From: Stromatinia cepivora
Lineage: Eukaryota; Ascomycota; Leotiomycetes; Helotiales; Sclerotiniaceae
DNA: 64,000 bases
Reading direction: 5' to 3'
Assembly: GCA_014898415.1 (NCBI GenBank)
Contig: RCTD01000022.1
Location: forward strand, 434,001 to 498,000
This document shows, one piece after another, positions 11,497 through 22,626 of this stretch; within the stretch, counting starts at the first letter, position 1, and each line of letters begins with the position of its first letter. The translations under genes were made by a program, and so were the position numbers. The notes below the pieces were generated by a model. It saw only the letters and a list, made by a program, of their open reading frames with translations, was not told where the DNA came from and did no database searches.

Positions 11497-11580
11497 ATGA
11501 TATTCGTAAGATGTATTATTGATAGAGCTGAAATGAAGAAAAATGGGAAAGATGTAGGGGTGGAGGTAGAGGAGGAGAAG
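11497..11580 (+). pseudogene. 3'-end relic of a nucleotide-sugar dehydrogenase gene
   Basis: The sequence from about 11508 can be read as GIIDRAEMKKNGKDVGVEV. It matches GIIDSAETEKIGKDIGVEV near the C-terminus of the gene at 129-2155 (nucleotides about 2056-2118). Of roughly 65 aligned bases about ten differ, mostly by C/T or G/A. Weaker similarity extends a few codons upstream. No open frame surrounds it, and after 11580 the similarity stops. It looks like the tail of a duplicated gene whose remainder was lost, lying just outside the transposon's right target duplication. Confidence 0.65.
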
Positions 11581-12233
11581 GTAGTAGCTTGTGAGATTGG
11601 TTAGACTTGGGCATAGTGGAATTAGAGAGTTAGGAAGGACTGTGTGGAGGCATCATTCATATAATAAGAATCTCTGAATCTAACTCATCAGTCTTTGAAT
11701 ACTCGTAATGAGTAAAACCAGTCGATTGACATTGTGTGTAAACTATCTAGTATCTAGTATCTAGTACATGCATGATTTGGCAGGGACCATAACCCACCAA
11801 GGATCTTCCATCCTTATAAAATGGTATTCCACCACCATTATCAAGAATTTCTCTTGCTACGGCATTCCGCTATATGATTAAGCATTACGCGGGTGTCGGG
11901 GATTGCTCTTGCAGAGGATCTTACATCCATGGAATACAGCATTCCGCCGTTTAATAATGGCATTACGTCATTGACAAGAATTCCTCTTGCGTAGTATGGT
12001 CTTTGTGTTAGAACTCCTCCATAATTGTGTGCCACTCCGTCTCTTGATGATGACATAGCTGTACTAGTACCAGCCACCCTGTATCTCGCCCATTCCTTCA
12101 CTTCTTCGTGTTCGTTTTATGGAAATCCGTTGCGAACATATGTGTTCGAAGATGGCGTTGGTGTTCTTTGTGGAGATCCACGTCTTGTATGTGGTGTATT
12201 TGTTGTCAATTATGATTTTTCTTTGATATTGCT
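11581..12233. other. intergenic with scattered GGCATTMCGCC motifs
   Basis: No gene is supported. Between about 11850 and 11995 the motifs GGCATTCCGC, GCATTACGCGGG, GCATTCCGCCG and GGCATTACGTC recur, together with AAGAATTYCTCTTGC twice. This is the same motif type as the minisatellite at 2930-3125. The stretch is also the 3' flank of the KH-like gene. Confidence 0.5.
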
Positions 12234-13623
12234 TCATCCTGCGGCCATGATATTAGTGCTACCGGGATATTTTTGCTTGATAAGGTATTCCAAGAGGCTC
12301 TTGTTGGGTCGACGATTCATCCATCTTTGTATGACATTCACGGCATTTTGAAGTTTCGCCGTGTCTTTTGGCTTCGAAAGGTCGGCGAGCTCTGGCTCAA
12401 CGAGGATATAGTCTTTTCCCCTACGGCAAAGATTCCGCACGAATCGTATGTGGACCCCGAGGATCTTACTTGATTCTACCACGGATTTCCCTCGTTCGCC
12501 AATCAAGGCGCCTGGCACGGATCTCTTGCCTGTGACATCAATCGAGTAGGCGAGATCGTAAGTCGGTCCGGGGAATTCTGCTTCTGCTTCTGCTTCTGCT
12601 TCTGTTTGTGGTCGATTGTGCTCATCCCGCATATCCGCATATTTTTTGGCAGCATCCAGCGTTGCTTTGATATATGCATAACCTTTAGTGAGGTGTGTCA
12701 TAATTGCGGGACTTTTCCCGAAGCCATCCCCTGGCACAACATCGCTTGCGATCATTGATCTCACAATCGGGCGAGCATATTTTAATTCTAGTATTCTTCC
12801 ATATCCTTTAGATCTCTCGATGTGAGCAAGACCATTGTGAGCTACATCTGTTAGCACTTATTGATCATATAAGATCGACATTGTGCAGACATACTAGGAC
12901 TTAAGCTTTCGTACACAGTGCCTAACACTCTCCAAATGATATACGCTTCGACATTCTTTGACTCCTTGGAATCTTCATCGGCCCATGTGTATGCTGAGTG
13001 AAGCCTCTTATCGATCCACGCTTTATCGTTTTTGAGCAAGGCAAGAGATTCAATTTCTTGTAACATTAAACCATAGAGAGCGAGGTCAGCGCTTGAGAGA
13101 GAGGTATCTTTGCCCTCCATCGGCTGTTGCTGAAACGCGAGATCGCGTTTTAGGACATGTATTGTTGCGGCGCGTAAAGTCTTTCGCATGCCGGCGCAAT
13201 CTCTGTCAAAGTAACCAAGGTATAACGTGCCGAAGCCATATCTAGGAATTGCCGACGGTGCTATTAGAGTACGGTCGAGGTTGTCGCCTGGTTTTGCATT
13301 GTTGAATTCTGGAAAAGCAGCGGTAAACGCTGCATGGTCATTGTCTACTAGATATCTGTTAGTATTTGTCTTATACTCAAGAGATTTACTCGATGCGTAC
13401 AAAGTGATGTGTATACTTTGCGTAATATTTCCCATATTCTACGAGATTCTGGGAAATTCTTGTATCGTGAATTGGTATAGAAGAGTTTGTATGATGAGCG
13501 AATCTCATCATGGACCCTTATTTGGTGACGTGGGCTTTTAGAGGATATTGACTTAATCCTATGTAATACATCTTCATAAAGTTCAAGTTTGACTTGCGTC
13601 AAGGACGTGTCTTTTTCTTCCAT
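12234..13623 (-). CDS. two-repeat protein with C-terminal KH-like domain, function unknown
   Basis: The exons are 13401-13623, 12895-13347 and 12234-12841, giving 427 aa. The ATG at 13623 has the context ACCATGG. Both introns are phase 1, with donors GTACGC and GTATGT and acceptors preceded by ACTAAC or GCTAAC. The protein holds two diverged copies of one module. Residues 1 to about 130 begin MEEKDTSL, then LYEDVL and IWEILRKVY. Residues about 131-315 begin MEGKDTSL, then LYGLML and IIWRVLGTVY. Each copy continues past its intron into an IA-S-x4-GFG block. Residues about 325-400 read DVTGKRSVPGALIGERGKSVVE, with the GERG loop typical of KH RNA-binding domains, then DYILVEPE. An EA-repeat comes from a TGCTTC microsatellite. 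I do not recognise the family. RNA binding is an inference from the GxxG segment. The second acceptor could instead be six bases upstream (exon from 12847). A broken paralogue lies at 23721-24720. Confidence 0.75.
12576..12604. repeat. TTCTGC hexanucleotide microsatellite, coding
   Basis: About five units of TTCTGC inside exon 3 of the KH-like gene, read on the minus strand as alternating Glu-Ala. Whole-codon slippage here would change length without breaking the frame. Confidence 0.85.
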
Positions 13624-15365
13624 GGTAGCTGCAAATAATGTTGTCGCTGTGATGGTTGTGGATAGTTCAAGATTACGGAAAGTTTCTCATACAAGAGGGA
13701 AATACAATATTGTGCGCCTTGCGACAAGCGAAAATTACTAATTGGGTAGCCGGGTGAGATTGAAGGTGAAGTGAAGTCAGAATGAAGTGACGGCCATCCT
13801 CGTGCACTAGCGATCCTAGGACGCTATTCATGCCCTCCTTCAACACTTTAGATTTTTACATAGGCACTGAACTACAAATATCTCTTATATTGAAAGGTTC
13901 CCGAGCTGTCTTGCTTGTTATCTATTACAAGCATTCCATGTTGTCAGCTATCGACGTCTACTGCTTTGCTTCAAGGCCTCCTGCCACAGTTGCACCATGT
14001 GCATTTATTATTTTCCCTTCATTTCTGGACTTTCCGATTGATAAAAAATTCTAAAGCCACTCGGCGGGCAGTCGGTCGGTGAACGTTCTCTCATCATTCT
14101 GGCTTTATGTGCAGCACAACAGTTCACAATATAACTAGGTAGACATCAAAACCAGGTCATGTGACGTGAGCTCCTCGCTCTCAAAACGACTTGAGCGTAC
14201 AGAAGTCCTGTTACATTAACTACCATCGTTAAAACTGTTCTAGGTATCCCAATACCGCCTTCCCGCAAAGTAAGGGATGCAACTCATCAAGTGATACTAG
14301 GGCAATAGTCATGTGACTAATGAGTGGCCTTTTCGCGTTTGCAGAGAGAGGTACTACCTTGGTTTCATACTCCCTTTACTCCGAGACCCCTATATTGCTA
14401 TGGCGACCTATCCATGCTAGATTGAATGTAATAGCTGCCAAGCTGCAAGTTGCAGCCGCTCAGTGATGCAGAGTATACCGTGCAGAAGCTTGTGGCTTGA
14501 TAGACCCCTAACTTCTAGGGTCATGGAGCCTCGTTGGTGAGACTGAAACTGTAAAGCCACGCTGAGATAACATCGCTATACTCTCCCATCTTACCAAGAT
14601 ACTATAGAAGCTGGAATTGTCATACACAGGTCATCGCGGTAGATTTTCTCGTTTGGCTTACATAATAATGCACAGACAGCTTCGAGGCCATGCAATCTCC
14701 CCCTCAAGTCTGCCAACCACTCGATTTTCTTTGCTTCTTTTCCTCAATTTCAAGAACTGTCATTTCATAAGGCTTGCGGTGACAGAGGAAGTAGTCACTA
14801 GATGAAACCTATTCCCTAATTTAGAAAGTGACAATTTGGAATCCGTCGATTGTCCATTAATCAGCTCTTCTCAAGGAAAGTCAAAACATTTTCGGATGGA
14901 CGAGCTCTGTTCAAATTCTATTTACAACCATATTTAGTTTATATGGTTAAAGAGAGTTTCCCCCTCTTGATGAAACTCTTCATTTAAACTATCCGAGCAC
15001 TCACACTTGGGAGCAATCTATGTCTCGACGGGTTTAGTATCCCGAATAACATCTGAGCGTTCGTACAACCCCTACCAGTAGATGAACTAATTTTCATCCT
15101 GCCATTGATAGACCCGTTCATCTGCGGATTTATCGTGAATTATTTCATCTTATCAACCGAAGGTACGATAAAACATGGTTCTCGACCTTCAAACGTAAAG
15201 TCATAGATCTTTAAGATGCAAGACAATTTCACATATGGAGACTGGGTCCAAGCTATGATGTGAATTGCGCTGATATTAAGGTAAAGTTATTTCTCTTTTT
15301 TTCTCGCCGAGTGGGCGGGATTAGAATTACTTCATTGCTGGCTCAATAATCCACGATTCTTCAAT
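13624..15365. other. intergenic, no supported gene
   Basis: About 1.7 kb between the KH-like gene and the rhodopsin-fold receptor, transcribed away from each other. Composition is ordinary, with only short unmatched ORFs. It must hold both promoters. I see no repeat, RNA gene or mobile element. Confidence 0.55.
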
Positions 15366-16921
15366 ATGCAAATTCCTTCACCTCAAATCTTATCAACCTT
15401 TCCACAACCGAACTACATCGACCCGGTAACTAGAGGACCTGCACTTCTTATAATCACCGTTGTTTTTCTCCCCATTGTATACATTGTGGTTGGTCTACGG
15501 ACCTTCACTCGGCTTTATCTATCTAAACATTTTGGAGTTGATGATGTATTTCTATTAATCTCCCTCATTCCAACTTCAGTATGCGCTATTCTTGCACTTC
15601 TCGCCCAGGAACGTTGGAACTGGAATCGTCATGTTTGGGATATCACACCAGATTATGCTGAGTTTGGACTTAAGATGAATATGTTGTTAGAATGTTTATT
15701 TGGACTTGCTGTTGCATTCACAAAGATTTCTTTGCTCATCCTGGTAATGCGGGTCATGTCTAGAGGAACAGGTTTACTCAAACATTTATCTATTGCGATG
15801 ATTGCAATAGTGGTATGTGAAGCAATTGCTTTTGATGTGGTTATCATCAACAATTGCAGGTATGGTCATAATAGCTGGATGGTATCGAATCCTACTAATA
15901 TTACAATAGTCCTATCTCAGACTACTGGAAATTATCCTACTCGCCTCAAAATTGTATCAACGAACGAACTCATTTACTTACGAGCGCAATCATTAATACT
16001 TGCTCCGATTTCTTTGTTTTCTTTCTACCGATACCTACGGTATTTAGCCTTCCAATACCCTTTCGCCAACAATTTATGCTTTGCCTCCTCTTCGCTGCTG
16101 GCTTGGTTGTCTGTGCTGCGGGCGTCGTCAGAATATATTACATACACGCAGTATATGCATCCTATGATAGAACTTGGTTCTCGTATCCATTATGGATATC
16201 CAGTGTATTGAATCTATATATAGGGACAGTAAGAACCTCACCTTAGCTCTGCTGCCGTCTCATACCCGTTAATCTATGGTACTAACCTTGGTAACCTTAG
16301 ATATGCACCGCACTACCGGCGACGAAACCATTTTTCTCTACATTTCTCCCATCTCTGTTTGGGCATTGCACTCGACCTTCGGATGGGAGTTTATACAGAT
16401 TATCAACTCACAACCCTACTACGGTTAAAACACATCCATTTCAAGTAGAAACCAAACAACCTGAACAATCTTTCAGCATTGGTGATATAACGGATCCAAT
16501 GGCTGAAACAACGGAAATAACTGATGATATGAAAAAATCCAGACGGATGCTTCCGTTATCATATCTAAGTTTTCAATCATCAAATCACAGATCATCACTG
16601 GGACAATCATCTAATCCACCCTCGTATTATCATCGATCTTACCATACTTATGATACTCGAGATATGGATTTCGATGAAGCAAGCTTGAGCATGGGATCAT
16701 ACTTAAAACGAGGTTCAGCTCGCCTAACCCGGCAGTCGGATAGAACATATCAAACCAACCGAGTAAGTTCAAGTACTTTCATCACCGAAGAACCTGGATC
16801 GCCACAATCATCACGATTCGCTAGCAGCTTAATGGAGGTTCCATATAGTTTCAATCAAATTGGGAGAGCATACGAACCACATCCATCTGAAAGTCAAGAC
16901 GTCTTGATACATACAACATGA
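15366..16921 (+). CDS. fungal rhodopsin-fold (PTH11-like) seven-transmembrane protein
   Basis: The exons are 15366-15859, 15910-16228 and 16301-16921, giving 477 aa. Without splicing the frame appears to end early. Removing a 50-nt intron (GTATGG, branch CTAAT) and a 72-nt intron (GTAAGA, branch ACTAAC) restores the family pattern. This comprises GLRTFTRLYL after helix 1, FGVDDVFLL at helix 2, FTKISLLIL at helix 3, YWKLSYSPQNCINE in the extracellular loop, TCSDFFVFFLPIPTVFSL at helix 5, FAAGLVVCAAGVVRIYY at helix 6, and PLWISSVLNLYIGTVRT then ICTALPATKPFF at helix 7. There is no N-terminal CFEM domain. The last 180 or so residues are a Ser/Thr-rich cytoplasmic tail. Members are plasma-membrane sensors in filamentous fungi. 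The ligand is unknown. Confidence 0.9.
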
Positions 16922-18885
16922 GGAGTTTGCCGAGTCATACACATTTGTTTGTGAGACAAAAAACGGCTCAAAATCTGGAATTCCTGCAGAATCTAGATTC
17001 TGGATACTTCAGCAACTCGGTGAGGAGATATCGCTCACGTGATCGACCCATCTAATACTAATCTCCTCAGGATCTTCGATTCGGCGTTCAAGGATATGAA
17101 AATATATATCCATGCGGGGTCGCAGTGCATTAGGAGCATTTGAACTGCATAAAATCGGTCAAGGTCAGATGCTGCGTTGTTTTCACGACAAACTCTTTCC
17201 TCTTCACGCGAACTTGCCCACTTTAGTTTGGCAGGGAAAGGATTGAACATTGTCGGTGAACGGAACTTGCGGGTGCTGGGCGCATTTTATGAAGAAGTTT
17301 TCAGGATTTTCATTCCAATACCATGGCCACATGAGCTTGGAAAAATCCACCTGGTACCTCCCGGCTGATGAGGTGTTCGAGTTGGCGAATGATGAATATC
17401 ATGGGAAATATGTTTAGGTTATATCATCACTCGTGATGTGAGATTAGATGGTGTTGGTGTAATATCATGTACGAATATCAGATGATTTATGATCTGGATC
17501 TGGTTACTCTTCCAAGATTTGCCGATAAGATGCTGATTAGATACTTAACTATGGAGGCTTATTTTTTGGATTCGTGTTCGTGGACCTTTGTCAAACTCTC
17601 AGGGCTCAAACTACTTTTTCTGCTCCAATCCAATGCACCCCTGACAATCGGAGATAAAAAAAACTTCACTTCAACCCCTTCATGAACCGTGCAGCGTCGG
17701 GGTAGAAGTTCGGTAAAGTATTTGGTGGCTGTAAACTTTTGTAGCGGAACCACACAGCCCCTGCGAACTCATTTCGAAGAAAAGCATCGACAGTGGAGAT
17801 GAGATCTTTTATGGATTTCTCGATAATAAGACCGTACTCGATGCTTAGTCAAGTCGTCATCGTGAATTTTTATGCATGTTGGAAGCAGGGCTTAGATAGC
17901 GAAAGAGGAGAATAGGTTCATTGATACGAGTACCATAAGGTGAAAAGAGAGTAAAGAGATTGATCATTTATACTCGGTGAGGTTTGGAAAACGGACTCTA
18001 AAGGACCTAAATCACTACAGTGAGCGTTGCGCGCATGCTTTTCTTTACATGACTTGCTTTTCTTCCCGATCTAATATTTGGGGAAACTATTGACATTGGC
18101 TCCGAATTTTTCAATACCCGCTTCATCTAAATGGCCCTCAATAGCCATGAGAAAGGTCTTGGTTCAAATAGGTTGTAAGTAGTCAGGTGTTCCATCATCC
18201 GGTAGGTCGGCGTCAATCATTCTCCTCGTGTTGGATTCGAATGATCGACAGCTAAATGGGAGTGAAAAAAAACCCAACAATTACACATCTCAATATGGAA
18301 CAAAGTCTCAATATCTATCTGCAGGTACTTCAGCACATGCAATCATTGCACAATTGGATGCACTTGATCTTCTTACTCTCTTTTACACTTTTCAAAAATA
18401 CGAAATACTTTCCCATAATAGGGGAGTATATGCACAAATCCAACCCAAGAGAACCTTTTACCGCTTCTTTCACCCACCTTTCTGACCAGCCTTTTAAGAA
18501 GGAATTCAAATACCCACAACGCCAACCGCCGATTAAATTTTACGAACAAAACATATATCATCCTTAGAAAGTACTACAATACATTTACAAGTCTCGGAAT
18601 TCATACCTCGAAAGTTTCGATATCGGCACATTACAAAAAATATACGAAGAACTACCATTAGTTTTGACGTCAACTTTCCTGTGCGACCAATCTTTGTACG
18701 ACATACGATATAGAAACAACCTTGAAAGCATATATAAGATATCACGATAATGGTGTAGAACAACGCTGGTGATCATGTTGGAGGAATTTAGAAGTTGGAA
18801 GGAAAAGCCCGATCCATAAAATAAACGAATTCCCCTCCATCCTCCCCCTCAATTTCAGACGAAAAACCCAGATGCTATATTCTCA
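16922..18885. other. intergenic, no supported gene
   Basis: About 2 kb between two receptor genes on the same strand. Several ORFs of 60-100 codons exist on both strands. None has a domain, a spliceable extension or repeat structure that I can recognise. No RNA gene or mobile element is seen. Confidence 0.5.
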
Positions 18886-20882
18886 ATGGCACCCCTTCCA
18901 GTACTCATAGCAAGAACTATGCTTCAAAGTTCCACCAGGAATATTGGAGATAATACGAATCAAGGACAAGATGTATCGGAATCAGAAGAATATATTTCAC
19001 AAAAACTTGCATTGACTTTTGCAACTGTCAGTGTTGCCTCTTCAGTTCTATCTTTTTATTGGTTTGTGAGAATGAGACGTTCATTCAGACATGAGTGAGG
19101 ATAACCCCATTTACCCCTCTCCATTTATGTTCATGCACTGATAACCCGATTAGTCTTATCATGTTATTAATTCAAAGTGATATGTTCAAAGCTTTATGGT
19201 TTATGGTTTTTCCAGTCGTTGTCTTTTTACATGGTCCTGTAGCAGATAATTCCAAATTTTGTCAAATTAGTGGCTTTTTTCTGGCTTTAGGAATTGAAGC
19301 TTCAGGTTTGATATACTATTCCATGGGTATATTAACATTCATTAACTCGAGTATAGATATTTCAGTCCTTATGATTGCCGTACATACCGCATTATATATT
19401 TTTAGACCTAAATCCTCGGCTGGTGAAGGGGGTCTGTATCCATATCGTAGGATAGCATACACCATTTGGATATTGTTTCCAATATTAGCAGCATCTCTTG
19501 CTTTTGTTAATAATCGTGAAGCTTATGTTGCCCAAGGAACATACTGTTATTTACCAGTACGACCATTTTGGTATCGACTCGCTTTGAGTTGGATTCCTCG
19601 CTACATTATTTTCATCACAATTCTCACAGTTTATGCTTCGATATATTATTATGTTCGATTTAGGTTCCGGGGATTTGAGAATAGTCATTCTCAAGATAGT
19701 TTTGATTCGACTGAAAGGACTCGACGAAACCATGTACGAAGGAGTGTACCTCCTCCACCTCTTTCTCTCAATGGACTTACAACTGAACCAAGACGCCCTG
19801 CCGCTATATATATTGCTGAAGGAAGGAAACGATCGGCATCAACTTTTAGTTCCCTTGCAAATATGAGGAACCATGCTCACCAATTCATGTGGACTTCAGT
19901 ATTCCACTCTCATAATCGAGCTCACTCCGCATCTCCTCCATCGGAGATTTCTACTGATTCATATGCTGGGGTCTCAACGTCACAACCTATATCAGAGATG
20001 ATGACTACAGCTCTCGCCGTGCCACAACAAACACACAATCCACTGCCCGCACCTCAGTTTCGAAACACTTGGCGAGATAGTTTTTCTCGACGATTCTCTC
20101 TCGACTCAAATAGTTCCTTTTATGTACCGCCGACTGTTCTTCAACATCAAATTCAATCAGGAGAACGAGGGGCTTTTTACGATATGCATCTTGTTAATCC
20201 TGGTGGTCAAGGTTTGGCTGTATCAGAAATGATACGTGCTCGAGAGAAAATTCGTCGCCAACTCCGTTTTCTATTCATCTACCCCTTAGTTTACCTAGGA
20301 ATGTGGCTCATACCATTTATTTTTCACGTCCTTCAATTCAACGATAATTTGGCAGTTAATCCACCATTTGCACTCAGTGCTTTAAGCACCGTCTTTATCT
20401 GTGGACAGGGTGCAGTAGATTGTTGGTTATTTTCCACTCGAGAAAAACCATGGAAACATATACCCGGAACCAGTGGCTCTTTTTTCGGGAGTCTAAAATT
20501 TTGGGTTATCTTTTTGGGGAAAGGGAAAGAGAGACAGGGGCATGGACCAGGGAAGACGAGAAACGAAATGGCTAGGGAGGCGAGACAGGCATATAAGAGA
20601 AGAGATGAGGAGCTAGCGCAGAGGAGATTCGAGGCGCAGGCGAATAATAGGGTGACGGTGGATAGAGGGAGAAGTGATAGGAGTTGGTGGGATGTAGAGG
20701 GGGTCGATGGATTAGGAACTGTTGGTTTTGTGGCCGGAGTAACGGCCATGTCACCGGTGCAGGAGGAATTTTCGATTTCTATGGAGGAACTTGAACAAGT
20801 GAGATTGTCTTCGGAAGAGAATCAAGAAAAGAGCAAGGCGCCTGATACGAATGCCGATGATTCCCGAAATAATGAGAAATGA
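18886..20882 (+). CDS. Git3-type G-protein-coupled receptor (cAMP/glucose receptor-like)
   Basis: The exons are 18886-19094 and 19154-20882, giving 645 aa. The intron begins GTGAGG and ends TTAG, and splicing joins FRH to DLIMLLIQSDMFKALWF. Helix 1 lies at about residues 45-62. Five helices follow up to about residue 260. Then comes a roughly 190-residue Ser/Arg-rich third cytoplasmic loop, and the last two helices sit within RRQLRFLFIYPLVYLGMWLIP and ALSALSTVFICGQGAVDCWLFSTREKPW. This split layout matches the fungal Git3/cAMP-receptor-like class, which couples nutrient sensing to the Galpha-cAMP-PKA pathway at the plasma membrane. The C-terminal 150 or so residues are charged and probably cytoplasmic. 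The ligand cannot be told from sequence. It is the second receptor in 5.5 kb but is not a duplicate of the first. Confidence 0.9.
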
Positions 20883-21407
20883 AAGAGTGTTGATGTATGA
20901 ATGGCTATATGGCTGAAAGGCACGGGATATATGATTAATTAATGACGGTACATACATCGGTATAGGCGGGGCATATGAGCATTACATAGCATATGGGCAC
21001 AGCATATGGGCATGGTATATGGGAAGTGCATAGTTACGGGCATACATCTTGGCGTTCAAAACGAAATTGGGCATTTGTAAGGAGTTATGGGATCACACAC
21101 GTATGAGCATTGGGTACGGCACGGATTATCGACCGGTGAGTCTACGGACCCGGTAATTTGGATAAGGGATGGCGTTCAGGTTATTTTTGCTTGTATATAA
21201 GAACCGGACTATCAATACATTGATTTAGGCAAATTTGAATACTATTCAAGTCAATCGCATGCAGTAGTCTCACCTACCATTTCCATGTACTTCCTTCCAA
21301 TACTTTGTTTCGAGTAAGGAAGGAACTTCCAGAATTGTGTACTATCCGAGTAACATTTAGAACTTGTGATCTTTAAAAAGTCAACACCGTCCGATGTTCA
21401 GCCATTG
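20883..21407. other. intergenic with GCATATGGGCA-like short repeats
   Basis: From about 20965 to 21130 variants of GCATATGGGCA, GCATTACATA and GGGCATA recur without a fixed period. No gene is seen. It separates the receptor gene from the broken coiled-coil gene. Confidence 0.5.
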
Positions 21408-22158
21408 ATGAGCGGTAACGCACGACTCGGAGAGGCGGAGAGGGAGAGACTTAACGGAGAAGTGCAACACTGGCAAGCAGCCTATGAAAGAGAAAGGAAG
21501 CAGCGAGCGGATAGCGAAGCAGCACTAAATAAAGTACGAATAATGCTTGGATAAGAGAGTCGACAGAGGGTAGATAGCCAAATAGCATTGCAAAATTCAC
21601 GGATAATGGTTGAACAAGCGAATCAGCGGCGGGCAGGTTCTGAAACGGAATTACGGAAATTGCGAAGAGTGTTCGATCAAGAATGTCAACAGCGGTATAA
21701 ATGCGAAGCAGCATTACAAAAAGTACGGGGAGTGTATGAACAGAAAAGCAGCAGCGGATACAAGGCAAAGAGCAAAGCCGTCAAGAATATGAGGATAACT
21801 CCCGACGATTGATCCACCGAGATGAAGAGGCTATTCGAGGCCTTGAGCTAATGAATCAACAGATACTGTTAGAGGAACATGAAATATTCTATGAGAGATG
21901 GACTGACCGGGAACGAAGCAACGCGATGAAATTCAACATCTGGCCCAAGAACTTCAATTTCAGAGAGGGTTCCTCGAACGATCTAATCAAATGGTAAACC
22001 ATGGAGGCATGCAGGAACAGCATACAGTTTTAGAAGGAGGATCTGGACATCGCAGTTCTGCAGACTTTCCTGCTGGCTCTTCTGGTGATTTATCAAACCT
22101 ACAGTCTTCGAGAGACGCACCACCACCTGGCGCACGAGAAGAACCTCCAAATCAATAG
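21408..22158 (+). pseudogene. broken coiled-coil protein gene
   Basis: Three frame segments together read as one Glu/Arg/Gln-rich coiled coil. Segment 1 starts MSGNARLGEAERERLNGEV and is cut by a TAA at 21552-21554, then continues in frame as ESRQRVDSQIALQNSRI and QECQQRYKCEAALQKVR. A shift near 21740 leads into QSRQEYEDNSRRLIHRDEE. A second shift near 21905-21915 leads into KQRDEIQHLAQELQFQRGF and a Ser/Gly/Pro-rich tail ending DAPPPGAREEPPNQ at 22158. A loose 22-36-residue repeat of the type QR-x-D/G-S-E/Q-x-x-L is visible. No intron explains the changes of frame. The TAA could derive from CAA. Sequencing error is an alternative. Function is unknown. Confidence 0.6.
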
Positions 22159-22364
22159 ATTATATTGAATATTGACAATGATAAGGCAATTTGCTTCACA
22201 GAAACCGTAGCAAAATTATAAACTGTACCACACTTACTGTAAAGAAACTTATCATCTAAAGTTGTATTGATCTCCGAACCTCCGGACTTCCTAACCCTAG
22301 AACGTATCAACTTCAGAATGGGCGACCCCTGAAAAATCAACGTCATTCAACCAATCCTTAAAAG

Positions 22365-22626
22365 ATGACTATATCGTCAAGTCAGCTTATACAAGGGTGC
22401 GATTTGTATCTGCAGAAAGCAGAGGCAGCCGTTTCAAGACAGGAAAGGAAATATTAGTTCTTCACATATGGGAAATCGCGATGTGCTTGCTCAACAAAAT
22501 GAGGATAAGGTGCAGCGACTGGGGCAGGAGACGGATGTAGTTCTTGATGCCCAGGGTGAAATCAGAATCTTGATGGATCGCAAATGCACATTTTACCTTC
22601 GAAACATCGCAAACGTCCTCGTTTAA
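22365..22626 (+). pseudogene. possible second coiled-coil gene fragment
   Basis: Two short adjacent frames look related in style to the preceding pseudogene: MTISSSQLIQGCDLYLQKAE continuing to a stop near 22457, then MGNRDVLAQQNEDKVQRLGQ continuing to a stop at 22624. They are Gln/Glu-rich and would join only through a frameshift. The call rests on composition and position alone, so it is weak. A minus-strand ORF over the same bases has no recognisable feature. Confidence 0.25.

Noticed and set aside
12851..13435. Reading 13348-13623, 12851-13435 and 12234-12857 as three separate genes
   Set aside because: GT-AG introns with matching phase join them into one frame, and the apparent ATG at 13435 lies inside exon 1 read in another frame.
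16196..16211. Early stop in the rhodopsin-fold gene at 16209-16211
   Set aside because: It is reached only if the 50-nt intron at 15860-15909 is retained. Splicing gives the full seven-helix pattern.
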